The notes below the pieces were generated by a model. It was not told the DNA's origin and did no database searches. It saw only the letters and a list, made by a program, of their open reading frames with translations. DNA of 64,000 nt from Euborellia annulipes (taxonomy: Eukaryota > Arthropoda > Insecta > Dermaptera > Anisolabididae). Location of the stretch: positions 80,945 to 144,944 of the forward strand of contig JAKCPI010012605.1 of assembly GCA_023213315.1 (NCBI GenBank), in the 5' to 3' direction. Numbering within the stretch: the first letter of the stretch is position 1; every line of letters starts with the position of its first letter. The position numbers were made by a program, and so were the translations under genes. Below, piece after piece: positions 24,958 through 35,833 of the stretch.

Positions 24958-25189
24958 AAAATATGCTGATTAAAATTTGATAAAATTCATAAAATACTGA
25001 TCTTATACTTATATAAGATCAGTATTTTTTTTTTTTTTAATCCGAAAAGAGCGAAAACAAAAATATTTATGAAATAAAATTAAATTCCGCGAACTACACA
25101 AGTATAAGAACTCCTGATCTATCTTCTTCCATCTCTCAGCAGAGATTAACTCCAATAACAGAGAGACAAAGGAGGTATTGGCATGTTTG

Positions 25190-25248
25190 AAAATTTTCAC
25201 GGCAAGTGGGATTTGAACCCGAGTTGGTTCGTAATCCACAGCTTAATA
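25190..25248 (-). other. tRNA 3'-half-like sequence
   Basis: The minus strand reads AAGCTGTGGATTACGAACCA and then CTCGGGTTCAAATCCCACTT; the T arm and B-box are convincing. No 5' half is present. Confidence 0.35.
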
Positions 25249-25470
25249 ATATTTATTTCATTCATTTTAGTGATCATGATCTAAGTTCTTAGCTTCTTAT
25301 TTTTTCAGGTACTCATTTTTTTTTTCTTAATAAATAGTAGATAAATAAAAACAGATCGATAAGAGAAATCGATCCCAGTAGAAAGACGGGGAAAGGTAAA
25401 ATGGAAGTGGGAGAGATGATGATGAGAGAGAGAAAGAGAGAGAAGCAGGAAGGCAAAAGGATCTGAGTGA

Positions 25471-25690
25471 ATGTGTGGTATGGCCACCACGCCCTACGCC
25501 CAACACTACGCTAACGCTTAACGCCCTACGCTCCCTACGTCCTACGCCCTGCTACCATATCATACGCCCTACGCTCAAGGGCTGGGGAGGGCATATAGCA
25601 GCAGGCAGGCTGGCGAAGGGCTCGAGACGATGCCAAAAGGGATCGATAGAGAACAGCCAGTCCTATCGTACGGGTCACGGTGGCCAGACT
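25471..25690. promoter_or_regulatory. CpG-rich block with ACGCCCTACGC repeats
   Basis: The stretch is GC-rich and CpG-rich, unlike everything around it. The motif ACGCCCTACGC with variants (ACGCTCCCTACGTCCTACGC) recurs at least five times between 25488 and 25575. Next to it (25419-25443) lies a GAGAGAGA run of the type bound by GAGA factor in insects. No frame on either strand looks convincingly coding. It may be a promoter or an untranslated first exon; this is inference from composition. Confidence 0.3.
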
Positions 25691-26165
25691 TGTTTTTAAT
25701 AATTATCACACTCAATCAATTAAATTATTATTATTTTTTTTTTTTAATACTAATTGTTTATGAAATAATTACCGCCTTGTTTTGTTAATTTAAAAAATTT
25801 ACTTGTCTTTTTCTTTCTTTTATGTAAATTTTTTATCACAAAAATAAATTGTGATGTGATGAAGATGATAAATGTAATTAGTATGTTTTAATCAATCAAT
25901 AAAAAAAAAATTGTGTATTATATATAAGCCGAGAATAGAAATTTTACAAATTTTTTTTTTTATGTATATAGTGAATACAGGGTAAATAATTTTTTTTTAA
26001 TAGGACTGGTCGATTTTTCACCTAAATATTTTTGTGCGTGATATGATTAAAAAAGACAGAGGCGTAGAGTGGTTAAGCCCCGCCCCCTTCTCCCACCCCT
26101 CACTTCTCAAAAAATAGGTTACTATAACGTTTTTTAACATGTATATAATTAAATTATTATTAAAA

Positions 26166-26355
26166 GCAATTAGTCAAAATATCTCATCACCTGCGATTCG
26201 AACTCAGATCGTCCTAATGACCTATCATTGAGTTATAAGTGGATCATTCATATATGGGTATATATCTATATATATGTATAAGCTCAATAACGTTACAAGA
26301 CATCAATGCGCAAGCGCAACGGTGAGCAGTTCGATTTCCGGGTTACGGAATTTTT
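26166..26355. other. Two tRNA-like fragments
   Basis: At 26183-26230 (minus) GAGTTCGAATCGCAG with an A-box-like AACTCAATGATAGG; at 26282-26350 (plus) GAGCAGTTCGATTTCCGGGTTAC. Both look like SINE or tRNA pseudogene remnants. Confidence 0.3.
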
Positions 26356-26679
26356 TTTTTGTTTACATTTATTTGAAATAAATTATTGATTATTATTAAT
26401 GCAAATAGGTATCATAATATTATTATAATATTTAATTAAAATATGGATTAATAATAGAAGATAAAGAAACACATATAGTAGGCTACATAAATGGAAGTGG
26501 GGGGAGGATTTTTTTATTATTACTTTCAATTACGTTAATTTAATTTTTTAAGCATGACATTTGATAAGGGAGGGGTGAATATAGGCCAAACACGTGGCAA
26601 GAACAAATTTCCGGAAGTGGAAAGAGGACATTACATTTGGGAAGGACCCAATTTTTCATAAGTCTTAATATGTCTTGTA

Positions 26680-26876
26680 CAGTGAGGGTCAAAATTAAGT
26701 CCCACCCATGCGTTTTCTACTTGTGATTATTTCATTGTTTTTATAAAAGAAAATGAAAATTTTTATTGGAAATTTTCTAGGTTTGAACCATGAGTTTCCA
26801 TTAAAAAATTTTTGTAAAAACAATGAAATAATCACAAGTAGAAAACGCGGGTGGGACTTAATATTGTCCCTCACTG
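26680..26876. mobile_element. TA-flanked palindromic MITE, CAGTGAGGGTCAA family
   Basis: Second copy, same TIRs; the loop lacks the TA-rich run of the 21166 copy. Confidence 0.85.
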
Positions 26877-27465
26877 TACATCATGTACTAGATGTGATAA
26901 AAATAATTTTCTTAATTTAATCATTATTTAATTAATAAATAGAATAATTAATATAACTCTTTTAGAAGAGTTTGGATTAAAAAAAAAATCAAAAATAATT
27001 TGCTTAAAATTTACTATGACATATTATTTTGAATTCCTCCCACCGCACAAAAGGTGTAAATTCCGATTTATTTATCTCTATTTTGTTAATTTTAATAATA
27101 TTCCGAAGGTTAATGTTGTTTGTATTTTACTTTGTCATTGACCCAAATGCCAAGTTCGAAGGTCATGAAATAAATTTAAAAAAATAAATAAATAAATTTC
27201 TTTGAGTTTATATTCTAAATATAAATTGGAATAAATAATCATTTAAAAAAAAAAATACGAGAAAGTAATAAATATATGAATTTAATTGAGAATGTTTTTT
27301 TTTCTTAATATAGAAAAAAGTAAGTGTTGTTATTTTTATACTACTCTCTTAATTCAATGATATATTTCTTAAAATAACTCACTTATGAATTATATATTAA
27401 ATAATATGTGAATATTTAATAAATAACATTTCAGAAACACCCCGATGACTCACTTTCACTAAAAG

Positions 27466-27540
27466 CGCCTTGACAGATAGACCACCAAACATACACCGGA
27501 CAAATGAGACGCCTCGGTTCAATTCCCGGGTGTGTCAAAT
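27466..27540 (+). other. tRNA-like fragment
   Basis: GCCTCGGTTCAATTCCCGGG resembles a T arm; upstream pairing with CACCGGAC is partial. It is followed by a T-run. Confidence 0.3.
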
Positions 27541-28422
27541 TTTTTTTTATTATAATGATAATAAATGTATTGTTACCTAGATCATATGGAACGTTTATTT
27601 TGAAAGTGTTGTAAGTCTATTGTTTCGAGAAAATTAAAGGTTAGCATATCTGTTAAATAAAAAATCTAAGCAAACTATATGAGGTCTGGCAATTTGTTTT
27701 AGGCGAATTTGACTAAACTAATGTATATTTACACGCTGCAAATGGACTTGCACCACTTTCAAAATTATCCATGTGTAAAAATCGTTTAATTTCAATTTTG
27801 AAAAAATCAAATACCGCTTAAAATATACTTCACATTAATCCAATTTTGTTTACAAATAATGACACGATATAAAATAGAAGTAGTATTTTTAATTTTAGAC
27901 GTTTAATTACATTGTTAAAATTACAAGATATTCATAGTATTTACTTATGCTCTGTATGTGGCAGTGTTTTGAAATATTCATGATGCACCAGGTTGTAGGC
28001 CTATATAACTGCTTGATATCTTTATATTAATAAGTAACCTAACCTAGTAACTCTCGAAACGTGACCCCGAACAATCAGCGTGTGGAACGTACCCCGGTAG
28101 GTACAATGTATTTGTATATATTTATATATAGGCCTATATAAATAAATTTAACCCCTAAATGGCCTCTGTAGTCGAAAAGGGTTAACAAAAACACGTGAGA
28201 CAATATAAACAAATGCAAAATAACAGACAACTGACAGGCAAACATCTGCTAAGCCACCTACTTATGGAAATCGGACTTATACCACTTTCATAATCAATGA
28301 TTACGCAATTTATTTGACTGACCAATTTTAAATAGTACAAAAGGAATAGGAATATTTTTAAGAAATATACCACTTACTATTTATACATAAAAAATTTACA
28401 AATTATGTGATATCTCATTTTT

Positions 28423-28452
28423 ACTTTCTCTTACCCTATATATGAAATATAT
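28423..28452 (+). mobile_element. HLE terminal-hairpin fragment
   Basis: ACTTTCTCTTACCCTATATATGAAATATAT followed by a T-run; only the first hairpin strand and loop remain. Confidence 0.55.
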
Positions 28453-29224
28453 ATTTTTTTTTTAATGGACTTACACCACCTAAAAATAAACGGTCCATAT
28501 AGATATATATTTCGATTTATTTAGAGACAAATAAAAAATTTTTTTTAATGAAAATGATCAATCAAATATGTCAGAATAAAATATAAATCTGGCCAGTAGG
28601 TTAGTTACATAAGAAAAAAGTTTATATATCTTTTAATCCCCTCACCTCTAAAATTTTTTTTATATAGTAGAATATTAATGTTTTGTTAGTTGTTGTAATG
28701 TCATTCAAATGTCAACATAGTATATTTCATTTGAATCGTTTTGTAGTGCTTTTGAATTATAATAGTGTCAAGACATCTAAAATACAAGGAAGCGTATGTC
28801 GGTTTAATCTTTTGATTGAAATTCACAACTGGGGTTAGAAATGAATTGTTTATTCTGTAAAGGGGGGGGGGGGGATATAAAATTGAAATAAAAATATTTG
28901 AAACACAAGTTAGAATATAAAATATAGCTATATTATGTATCTTGGAACATGTTCCAGGGTTGTTCCAAGATACAAAAGGGAGTGAAATCAAACAAAGCCA
29001 GTAGCTAGAATAAATAACTAATTTAAACATATGTATTTACTTTTTGTACTTGTAAGAATAAACATTTCAATGTATAACAAACTTATCTACCATTGATGTC
29101 AAAAAATTTATAAAAAATTTCATACGAGTTGTTTTTTTTATTTATTTATTTTTTTAACACACATTTTTTTCACGCACACCCCATATACACAGTCTTTTCG
29201 GCAACGTCAGGCCATATACTTTTT

Positions 29225-29871
29225 ACTTTCTCTTACCCTATATATGAAATATATAGAGAGAAAGTATTGGATTCATGTCAAAAATTCGATGTCGAGATTT
29301 TGATGGATCTTCACGTTTTGAGGTCCCCTGAATCCAAAAAAGTGGTTTTCGCGACATGGTCTGTCTGTGTGTCTGTGAACAAAATATCTCAATAACGAAA
29401 AGAGCTAGGAAGTTGAAATTGTATATTTAAGTTAGGCACCCCCCATGGGACGTGACACGAAGCTTTTGAACAAAATCGGCCAAAGAGTACTAGTACTTTA
29501 CTGATGTACTTTTTCAGTTTTTTTTCGATTTTCTCAAAATTTGCTCCAACGATTTTTTTTTTAATTCATAAATCAATTATTTTTTAGATGCTCTTTAAAA
29601 TGTATATTCTCATTTTGCGATTGAAATCTTCTGAAGACCACTTTACTCTTGTATTTCATAGAAAAGATAGGAGAAATGGTTCCCATGGTAACAAAATATA
29701 AATATTTTCCCATACTTATAAATTTTACATAGTGAATACAATTGTTCCGTACTGTCGGGAACTAAATATATGTCGACACGAAAAATCTGGTGTGACAAGC
29801 ACAGAACACAACTTTCGATTACCGAAGGTAAGAGAAAGTTGTGTGCTGTGCGCCAGTCACACCAGATTTTT
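29225..29871 (+). mobile_element. HLE copy, most complete short form
   Basis: Reference copy of the Helentron-like element. It starts ACTTTCTCTTACC, which forms a hairpin with GAGAGAAAGT through CTATATATGAAATATATAG. Then follow TGTCAAAAATTCGATGTCG, TTTTGAGGTCCCCTG, a GTCTGTCTGTGTGT microsatellite, the palindrome AGTACTAGTACT, and an X-box-like GTTCCCATGGTAAC. A roughly 90 nt hairpin (AAAATCTGGTGTGACAAGC to CAGTCACACCAGATTTTT) ends it. The start sequence recurs inverted inside that hairpin (GGTAAGAGAAAGT). T-runs flank it and no other target duplication is visible. A terminal repeat whose inverse is subterminal, a 3' hairpin, central microsatellite and T-run target fit Helentron-associated elements. 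No coding capacity. Confidence 0.75.
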
Positions 29872-29908
29872 AAGATAACCATTATTTGTTAGTATAATAT
29901 ATATATAA

Positions 29909-30032
29909 ATTGAGAGTCCAGGCAGATTTATTTAAGCTTAAATAAATTCATTGGACTGCCTGGACCCGAACCCGCGACCCTTGGTATACAAGGTCAGCAC
30001 GCTAGCAACTACACCGCGGCCCGAGGGCTGAG
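29909..30032 (-). mobile_element. SINE, GGGCTTGGTGTAG family, short
   Basis: tRNA-like head (complement of CGGGTTCGGGTCC, CCCGAGGG at 30020-30027) and the first part of the body; the distal half is absent. Confidence 0.65.
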
Positions 30033-30057
30033 TTGTCTAAATTCGTATGATCTGATT

Positions 30058-30298
30058 CATTGGCGTAGCCAGAAATTTTTGATGGGGGGATCAAGAAATT
30101 TTTTTCAAAAATTTAAGATTATTTTAAGGTATTTATAAATCATCATTTTGGTTTGTGTTTTTAGCTAGAGTAAATTATTATATTTTACCTTCTCTTACCC
30201 TATGTGAAATATAATTTGTATTAAATATTTAGTCATGGCTTGGGTCCCATGGGGGGGGGGGGTTTGAACCCCCAACCCCCCCCCTGGCTACGCCTATG
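30058..30298. mobile_element. hAT-type MITE
   Basis: CATTGGCGTAGCCAG / CTGGCTACGCCTATG ends; ATCTGATT/ATATGATT (7 of 8) flank it. The interior includes a decayed HLE left end at about 30185-30210. Confidence 0.65.
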
Positions 30299-31129
30299 AT
30301 ATGATTTGATGCAAGGCAACCAAAATGACTGATTTATGGATTTATTAATCTATTCATTGGTAATTCCGGTTGCCTATCTTTCAGCTAAGGAAAGAGGATA
30401 AATTTATAAATAATACAATATATAATTATACAAAGCTAAATATTCAAAACTATTTTAGATTTGAAGTGTATTATTTAGACAGCTGATTTTAAACAAATAG
30501 AAAAATATTTTTTTTTTTTTGAATTGAAGATTATTACTTATATATAAACGGCAAACGAACTAAATCACATAGAAATATTAAAAAAGAAATTTAAAGCCCA
30601 ATAAAATACGTGAAAATGTATAAAACTACTTTTGAAGCAACCTGTTTATAAAATGGGAAAAGTCAATGAAAGAGAAGGGATGGGGGATGAAGGGGGGCGA
30701 GTATGATGGTATTGTCCCTCTCACTGGGGAATCACCACGTCTCATATATATTTACATATTCAATAATAAAAAAAAATTGTGAATCATTTTAAGTGATCAA
30801 AAACGTGATAAGAATATGTAATAAGTATTGATTTAGAAATTGTACAAGTTTAAGATAGATCGTAAATTAGAATTAATTCATTTAAATTATTTTACAAGCT
30901 TTATAATAAAAGATGTGGTTAATGGAAATTTCAACAATATATTTCAATCCGTAAAATATCCTGTTTGAAAGGAAAATTTGTGTTTAGGATATAAAATTCG
31001 CTAATGTCCATCTGTGTTTGGGCAGCTTCCTATTGGGATTTCGAAATGAAATTTTATATGCTCAAGGAGAACCTTCTAGGGAATACAGGAAATATCCATA
31101 ACTTTTTGAGTTATTAATTGTTAAAGCTA

Positions 31130-31420
31130 CCCTTAGGAAATGTATGAGGAAACAATTATATATTCTATTTGACGGAGGTGTAGCTGATTATATCTAGATT
31201 AAAGATTTCTGGATTCCTCCAATGGGCAAGCAGCTAGTAGTTTTTTCAATTTATATTTGTTAATGTGCCAGGGCCCTGATCATGGTCCTATATGCGACCG
31301 AAACGCCGGCCCTGGCACATTAATAGATATAAATTAAAAAAAAAAGTACTAGCTGCTTGCTCATTGGAGAAATCCAGAAACCTTTAATCAATTATATATT
31401 GTTTGACCAACACCCAATAG
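31130..31420. mobile_element. Ribozyme-bearing fold-back
   Basis: The outer arms contain TTCTGGATTCCTCCAATGGG / CTCATTGGAGAAATCCAGAA and CAGCTAGTA / TACTAGCTG around a central hammerhead-like fold with a 16 bp perfect stem. Neighbouring sequence at 30980-31150 is similar to the complement of 32620-32830, so a larger diffuse inverted repeat surrounds it. Confidence 0.6.
31260..31323 (+). ncRNA. Hammerhead-like fold with very long stem I, core mutated
   Basis: Stem I is 16 perfect pairs (31260-31275 with 31308-31323). Between them lie CTGATCA (canonical CTGATGA), stem II GGTC/GACC, GAAAC and GCC in place of GTC. Two core substitutions predict loss of cleavage, but the architecture is fully preserved. 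Confidence 0.55.
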
Positions 31421-31654
31421 GAAGTAAATTTTGCAATCTTATTGGGATCTTTAGCATTTCAATACTCTACCTGGTGGCTTAAAGTCGAACTAGCCATTGT
31501 AGGATAAACCTTCATATGTTTAACGTGATATAAGGGACAAGAACATTTAAACATCTGATATAATTGTATTATTTAAAAAAAAGTTATAACCCACGAGTAA
31601 ACATTATTGTTAGATTAATAAATAATACATACATACACTAATATATTCACAAAT

Positions 31655-31780
31655 ATGAAATTTTCTCCTTATAAAATTAAAAGTAATGTGTATCTATTTT
31701 GTGTTTATGGGTGTAAAAGTCATGCATCTAAGCATGCAACAGTTCGATTTCATTATTTTCCAAAAAAAAAGACAGTATAG
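31655..31780 (+). pseudogene. THAP zinc-finger N-terminal fragment
   Basis: A 41-codon frame opening with ATG reads a short lead, then FCVYGCKSHASKHATVRFHY followed by FPKKK and a stop. THAP domains (C2CH zinc fingers of THAP proteins and P-element transposases) begin with C-x2-4-C and carry a conserved FHxFP motif roughly a dozen residues later. Here C16-x3-C20 and FHYFP match that start. The rest of the domain, including the distal C-x2-H and the AVPTF box, does not follow, because the frame stops after KKKTV. It is therefore a truncated domain, probably a relic of a transposase or a retroposed THAP gene. It lies tail to tail with the decayed SWIM-type sequence on the other strand. Identification rests on motif recognition only. 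Confidence 0.55.
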
Positions 31781-31799
31781 TGAAAATTATAAATAATTT

Positions 31800-32448
31800 T
31801 ATTGTAGAAGAATCAATCTATCAGATTTAGAAGCCTTCTTTTTAATTTTTGCCTCTATCTTTTCTTGTTTTTCTCCAAAACAATTGTGCTCGAGCAAAGG
31901 CCTCTCATATCGTATTTTTTTAAGAGCTGATTTATGTGGTGCACTCCAAACACATTCACGTGATATTTTTTAAATCTTCTAAATTATTTTTGTAAGTACA
32001 AAAAAAAAAATTATTAATTTTATATTTAATTACCGGTATTAATTTTTTAGTTAATTTATCATTTAATTATCTTGTATTTATTATTACAATAAAATATTTC
32101 AAACACTTTTTGGCTAACATCATATCAGATATCATAAATAGCGGTTACAGAATAAAAGTACAGCCCCAAATGTGCTTGCAGGTACTTCCCTAATCCAGCC
32201 TTATACGAGCATCCATCCCAATTGTTTTATTATTATTATAAAATTTGATCATTTATTTCATTAAGTTCTTCTCGTAAACTTGTTGTTTGTAAACAGAAAG
32301 CAAGAATTTGGTCTGTCATTGAAACTGTCATTACTATTACTCACTTTAAAACATGACCAGGATCAATAATATTATCTCCACAAATAAAATTTCTATTAGT
32401 AAGTATGGCAGAAGAAAACCTACAAATTTCCTGTATCGTCACACCCAT
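31800..32448 (-). pseudogene. Decayed SWIM-type zinc-finger protein relic
   Basis: From 32448 on the minus strand a frame reads MGVTIQEICRFSSAILTNRN, then an FICGDNIIDPGHVLK segment, a TGA stop, and without frame change a part containing DQILAFCLQTTSLREEL. After four TAA codons the same frame gives DGCSYKAGLGKYLQAHLGLY, which resembles the SWIM finger pattern CxCKAGLGxxCKHxxAxL with the second Cys, third Cys and Lys lost. Further downstream, with a shift at a poly-A run, come CVWSAPHKSALKK and RPLLEHNCFGEKQEKIEAKI, as seen after the SWIM finger in transposon-associated proteins of this type. In-frame stops and lost metal ligands mean it is dead. Family assignment comes from remembered motif spacing; a profile search for SWIM would settle it. 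Confidence 0.45.
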
Positions 32449-33064
32449 TTTTTATTTTTAATTAAACTTTTTGTCTCATAAAACACGAGTACTTGCGTAT
32501 CAGCTCAGCCATTCAATCCTACAATCGCTAGTTCATTTTTTGCCACCAGGTGAAGCCACGCCTCTCCCATAGATCCCAATAGAGGATAAACAAATTGAGA
32601 GGTTAAGTAATTTCTCCATATTTAAGAAAAACAAGTGGCTGCTTGAGGATTTGTTTGCATTCATGGAATATACAAATGAAAAGAATACATAAATATTTCT
32701 CTATACATTTCCTATGGGAGAAATCGTAACTTTAAGAATTAATAACTCAAAAATTGGAAGTGCTAGGGACCAAAATGTATTTTTCCAGACAGACACCGGA
32801 GTCTCTGCATAAGCTCTCTCCCTCTTAGCTAAAAAGGGATGTTTCAACAAATGTTTTATCTTCATCAATCCTCTCAAGTGTCATTCATAAGTATAAGTTG
32901 CGGGATTTAGAAAATATTTGTAGAATCCTTTGATAGGTGAATACATAAATCACTTTTTAAATAAAAACAGATTATATTTGTTGAGTGTGGAAGTGGCTGT
33001 GATTAATATCTTAAAAGAATGGAAGGAGGTAGCAGCCAGGAAGGAGTGTCTCCAAAACAATGAA

Positions 33065-33127
33065 ACTCCCAGATATTCGCGACGTTTCGGTCCAAATTTA
33101 TTTGACCATCATCAGGCAATCAGGAGT
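33065..33127 (-). ncRNA. Small hammerhead ribozyme, intact core
   Basis: Minus-strand copy in the left arm: CTGATGA, stem II GGTCAAAT/ATTTGGACC (one bulge), GAAAC, GTC. Stem III consists of ACGT only, the form that needs two molecules to pair. Confidence 0.7.
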
Positions 33128-33503
33128 TGTCATATGTAAATTTATATAAATATATTTAATCATATGTTGCTTCGGACTTGTTAATGACATTAAAATTTTG
33201 CTCATCTGCAATCGAAGGCTTAGATATGTGAGAAGTAATGACCTTTTTTTTTTTTTTTTTCTTCTTTATCAAATGTTAATTTCTACAACATTAAATTTAT
33301 AACCGATCTTATATAAATCTTTTTATTTAAATTATATTACTGATTTCAATTTTCAAAAATTCTTTTTCTAAAGCAATTAAGAATTAATTAATTACTTCCT
33401 CACATATCTAAGCCTTCGATTGCAGATGAGCAAAATTTTAATGTCATTAACAAGTCCGAAGCAACATATGATTAAATATATTTATATAAATTTACATATG
33501 ACA

Positions 33504-33566
33504 ACTCCTGATTGCCTGATGATGGTCAAATAAATTTGGACCGAAACGTCGCGAATATCTGGGAGT
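33504..33566 (+). ncRNA. Small hammerhead ribozyme, intact core
   Basis: CTGATGA at 33516-33522, stem II GGTC...GACC with an extended AAAT/ATTT part, GAAA at 33543-33546, cleavage expected after C33550 in GTC. Stem I pairs GC and TT next to the core, then CTCC/GGAG beyond an internal loop, as in natural type I hammerheads. Confidence 0.75.
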
Positions 33567-33636
33567 TTCATTGTTTTGGAGACACTCCTTCCTGGCTGCT
33601 ACCTCCTTCCATTCTTTTAAGATAAAAACAGATTAT

Positions 33637-35833
33637 TTCACAACCCAATAACTATGTAATGTATCTAATAATGTAATGTATATAATAATAAAATATTATG
33701 ATGGTGAAAAATTTAATCCTCCTTTTATATATCTTACGTTTCAGGTCTTAAGGACCCAAGAAATGAAAAAAAAATCTTAATGCCCGTCTGTGTATGAGTG
33801 TGTTAACTTTTTATTAAAAATTCAAAAAGTTCATTTATATTGTTTGTATTATTTGAAGAAGTAAAAGAAATAAAGTTATAAAAAGTTGAATATAAACCAT
33901 TTATATACAAATAAGAAAAAAGTATGTTTTAGTAGGATTAAATGATGGAATTATTAAAGTAACAAAAAACGATAAAATCGTGTGGCAGTGTTGAATACAT
34001 TTCAAATAAGAGCGAAAGCGGAAAGTTATATCCGTTTATTCTAGGATATGTGATAAGAATACGTCACTAGGAAATGTTAACATTCAAGCCGATGTACTGC
34101 TATAGCATGGAAGGAAAATTTTAAAACAATCTAATCAATTTAACGATATATATATATATATATATAGGCCTAATAATAAATAATTTTATTATAAATGAAA
34201 TTTATGTAATCAACAATAAATAATATTGAATTTTATTTATGTTTATTTAACGCTCTTTATTTATTTTCTATTAAAAATGATATTAATAAATAATTTTATT
34301 TTCCCTTACTATAGTAGTAGGGGAAAGTATTATGATAGTCAAAAATGTAACCCCTATCAAATCAAAAGGAATTCAAATTTTATTTTATCTCTTGAACCAA
34401 TCAACGGAGGATGAAAATTAATTTATAATTGGAGAAGGGTTCAGGACGTGTAACTTTCCCTCCTTTCCTTAAGTAGCTATGAAAGAAGGAAGAATTAAAT
34501 GAGACAAATATTTTAATTTGGACTAAAATATTTGGTCCAAGGGATGCTGAAAAATTCGCGGATCTTAATATTGAATAAATAATGGTGGATCTTTGAGTGT
34601 GGACCGAAACACTTTAAATTTTAGTATCTACTTAGGATCTTATAGGATTATAAACATGTAATTTTCATCCTTATTCAAAAGAGTATCCAGAAATAAAAAT
34701 TAAATAATTTGGAGTCCTTTTGGAATTATAAAATGTTTATAAACATATCAGCTACAGCTACGTTCTACTATTCAAATGTTTATAATATTACAAATTTTAA
34801 ATATAAATTATATACGAGCATTTTATTTTAAGCTTCTAAAATATCTTAGTTCAAGTCCCCAAAGAATCCCTTCCCCTTTGGGTGCACTTATGACGGGTAA
34901 ATTATATATAAATTTGTTTTTTCAAACAAATGATAATCTAATTAGGATAAATTATCATAAAATAAAATAAAAATTTAAATAAAATATTCCTCTAAGGAAA
35001 AATAATAATAGAAATAAAGTTGAAATGATAATTTAATTGTAGACATTTGGTTTGAATAATTATTTTATGTATGAGCAGTCGAAAAATAAATATTATTTTT
35101 TTTTCCAAAGGGTGTCTTATTTAATTGCTATTGAGAAATATTTTCTATATAAGTGTATCTAATTTAATCCTCATAATATAATAAAAATGGCTGTAGAATC
35201 AAAAGAGCAAATTAAATTAGGAGACGTAAGAGATGATACACTTGAGGAAAAATTATTCTCATGCTTATTTGCAGATGGAAGGCAAAGTTAATGAAAAATA
35301 AGTTTTTATTTTTATTAACATAACTAACATCCCGATTCAGATCTGAAAAATTATATTCCATATAGGCCTATATATATAACATGTGAAAATTGTATAGACC
35401 TACCAGTATAACCGGTTGATTTTATAATTGCATTTTATCACAAAAAATCAATGATATTTTTAATTTAGAAAAAGAAATTTTAATAACAGAGTACAGTTAT
35501 TTCGTAATGTAAAAAAATACAAGATTATTATAGCCGTGAATTTTTCGAGAAGGAAATTGAAATTATTTAAAGCGATAGCTTTTTGTTAAAGATTAAGAAA
35601 ATGTTTAAAAACAAAAAATTATATATGCTCAATAAATTGTTTTCGATCCCCAAAGCGTAGAAACCACGTAAAAATAATTTGACTAATATCAAAATATGAG
35701 AAAATATTTTTGTATTAAATATGAAAAAATTTAGAAATCCAGTTGGGCAACGTTTCTAAAGATTTTTTTTTTTTTTTCATCCAGTTTATAGATAGAACAA
35801 ATTTCTATTTAATAAACTAACGAAAACAATTCA
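33637..35833. other. AT-rich spacer
   Basis: Contains only the HLE-like end at 34300 and a (TA)n run near 34149. Confidence 0.45.
34300..34390 (+). mobile_element. Distantly related HLE-type left end
   Basis: TTTTCCCTTACTATAGTAGTAGGGGAAAG forms a hairpin, followed by TATTATGATAGTCAAAAATG. The arrangement parallels HLE copies (ACTTTCTC hairpin GAGAAAGTATTGCGATCATGTCAAAAATTCG), but the stem sequence differs. It looks like a sister family. Confidence 0.4.

Larger units (their letters stand above)
26879..29224. other. AT-rich spacer
   Basis: Only an HLE hairpin fragment (28423) and a tRNA-like fragment (27466) are recognised. A G14 run lies at about 28861-28874. Confidence 0.4.
32976..33621. 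mobile_element. Ribozyme-bearing fold-back with 15 bp target duplication
   Basis: Arms of about 215 bp start at TTAAAAGAATGGAAGGAGGT (left) and end at its complement (33620). A 30 bp single-copy lead including GAAGTGGCTGT lies at the left only. ATAAAAACAGATTAT flanks it at 32961-32975 and 33622-33636. Each arm carries a small hammerhead with full consensus core. No coding region; probably a non-autonomous, inverted-dimer derivative of a Penelope-like element. Confidence 0.75.

Noticed and set aside
25475..25699. 74-codon plus-strand frame starting MVWPPRPTPN
   Set aside because: It translates the ACGCCCTACGC repeat of the CpG-rich block; no start context, splice site or domain supports coding.
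28066..28082. CTCGAAACGTGACC as a hammerhead 3' half
   Set aside because: No CUGANGA element or stem II upstream on either strand.
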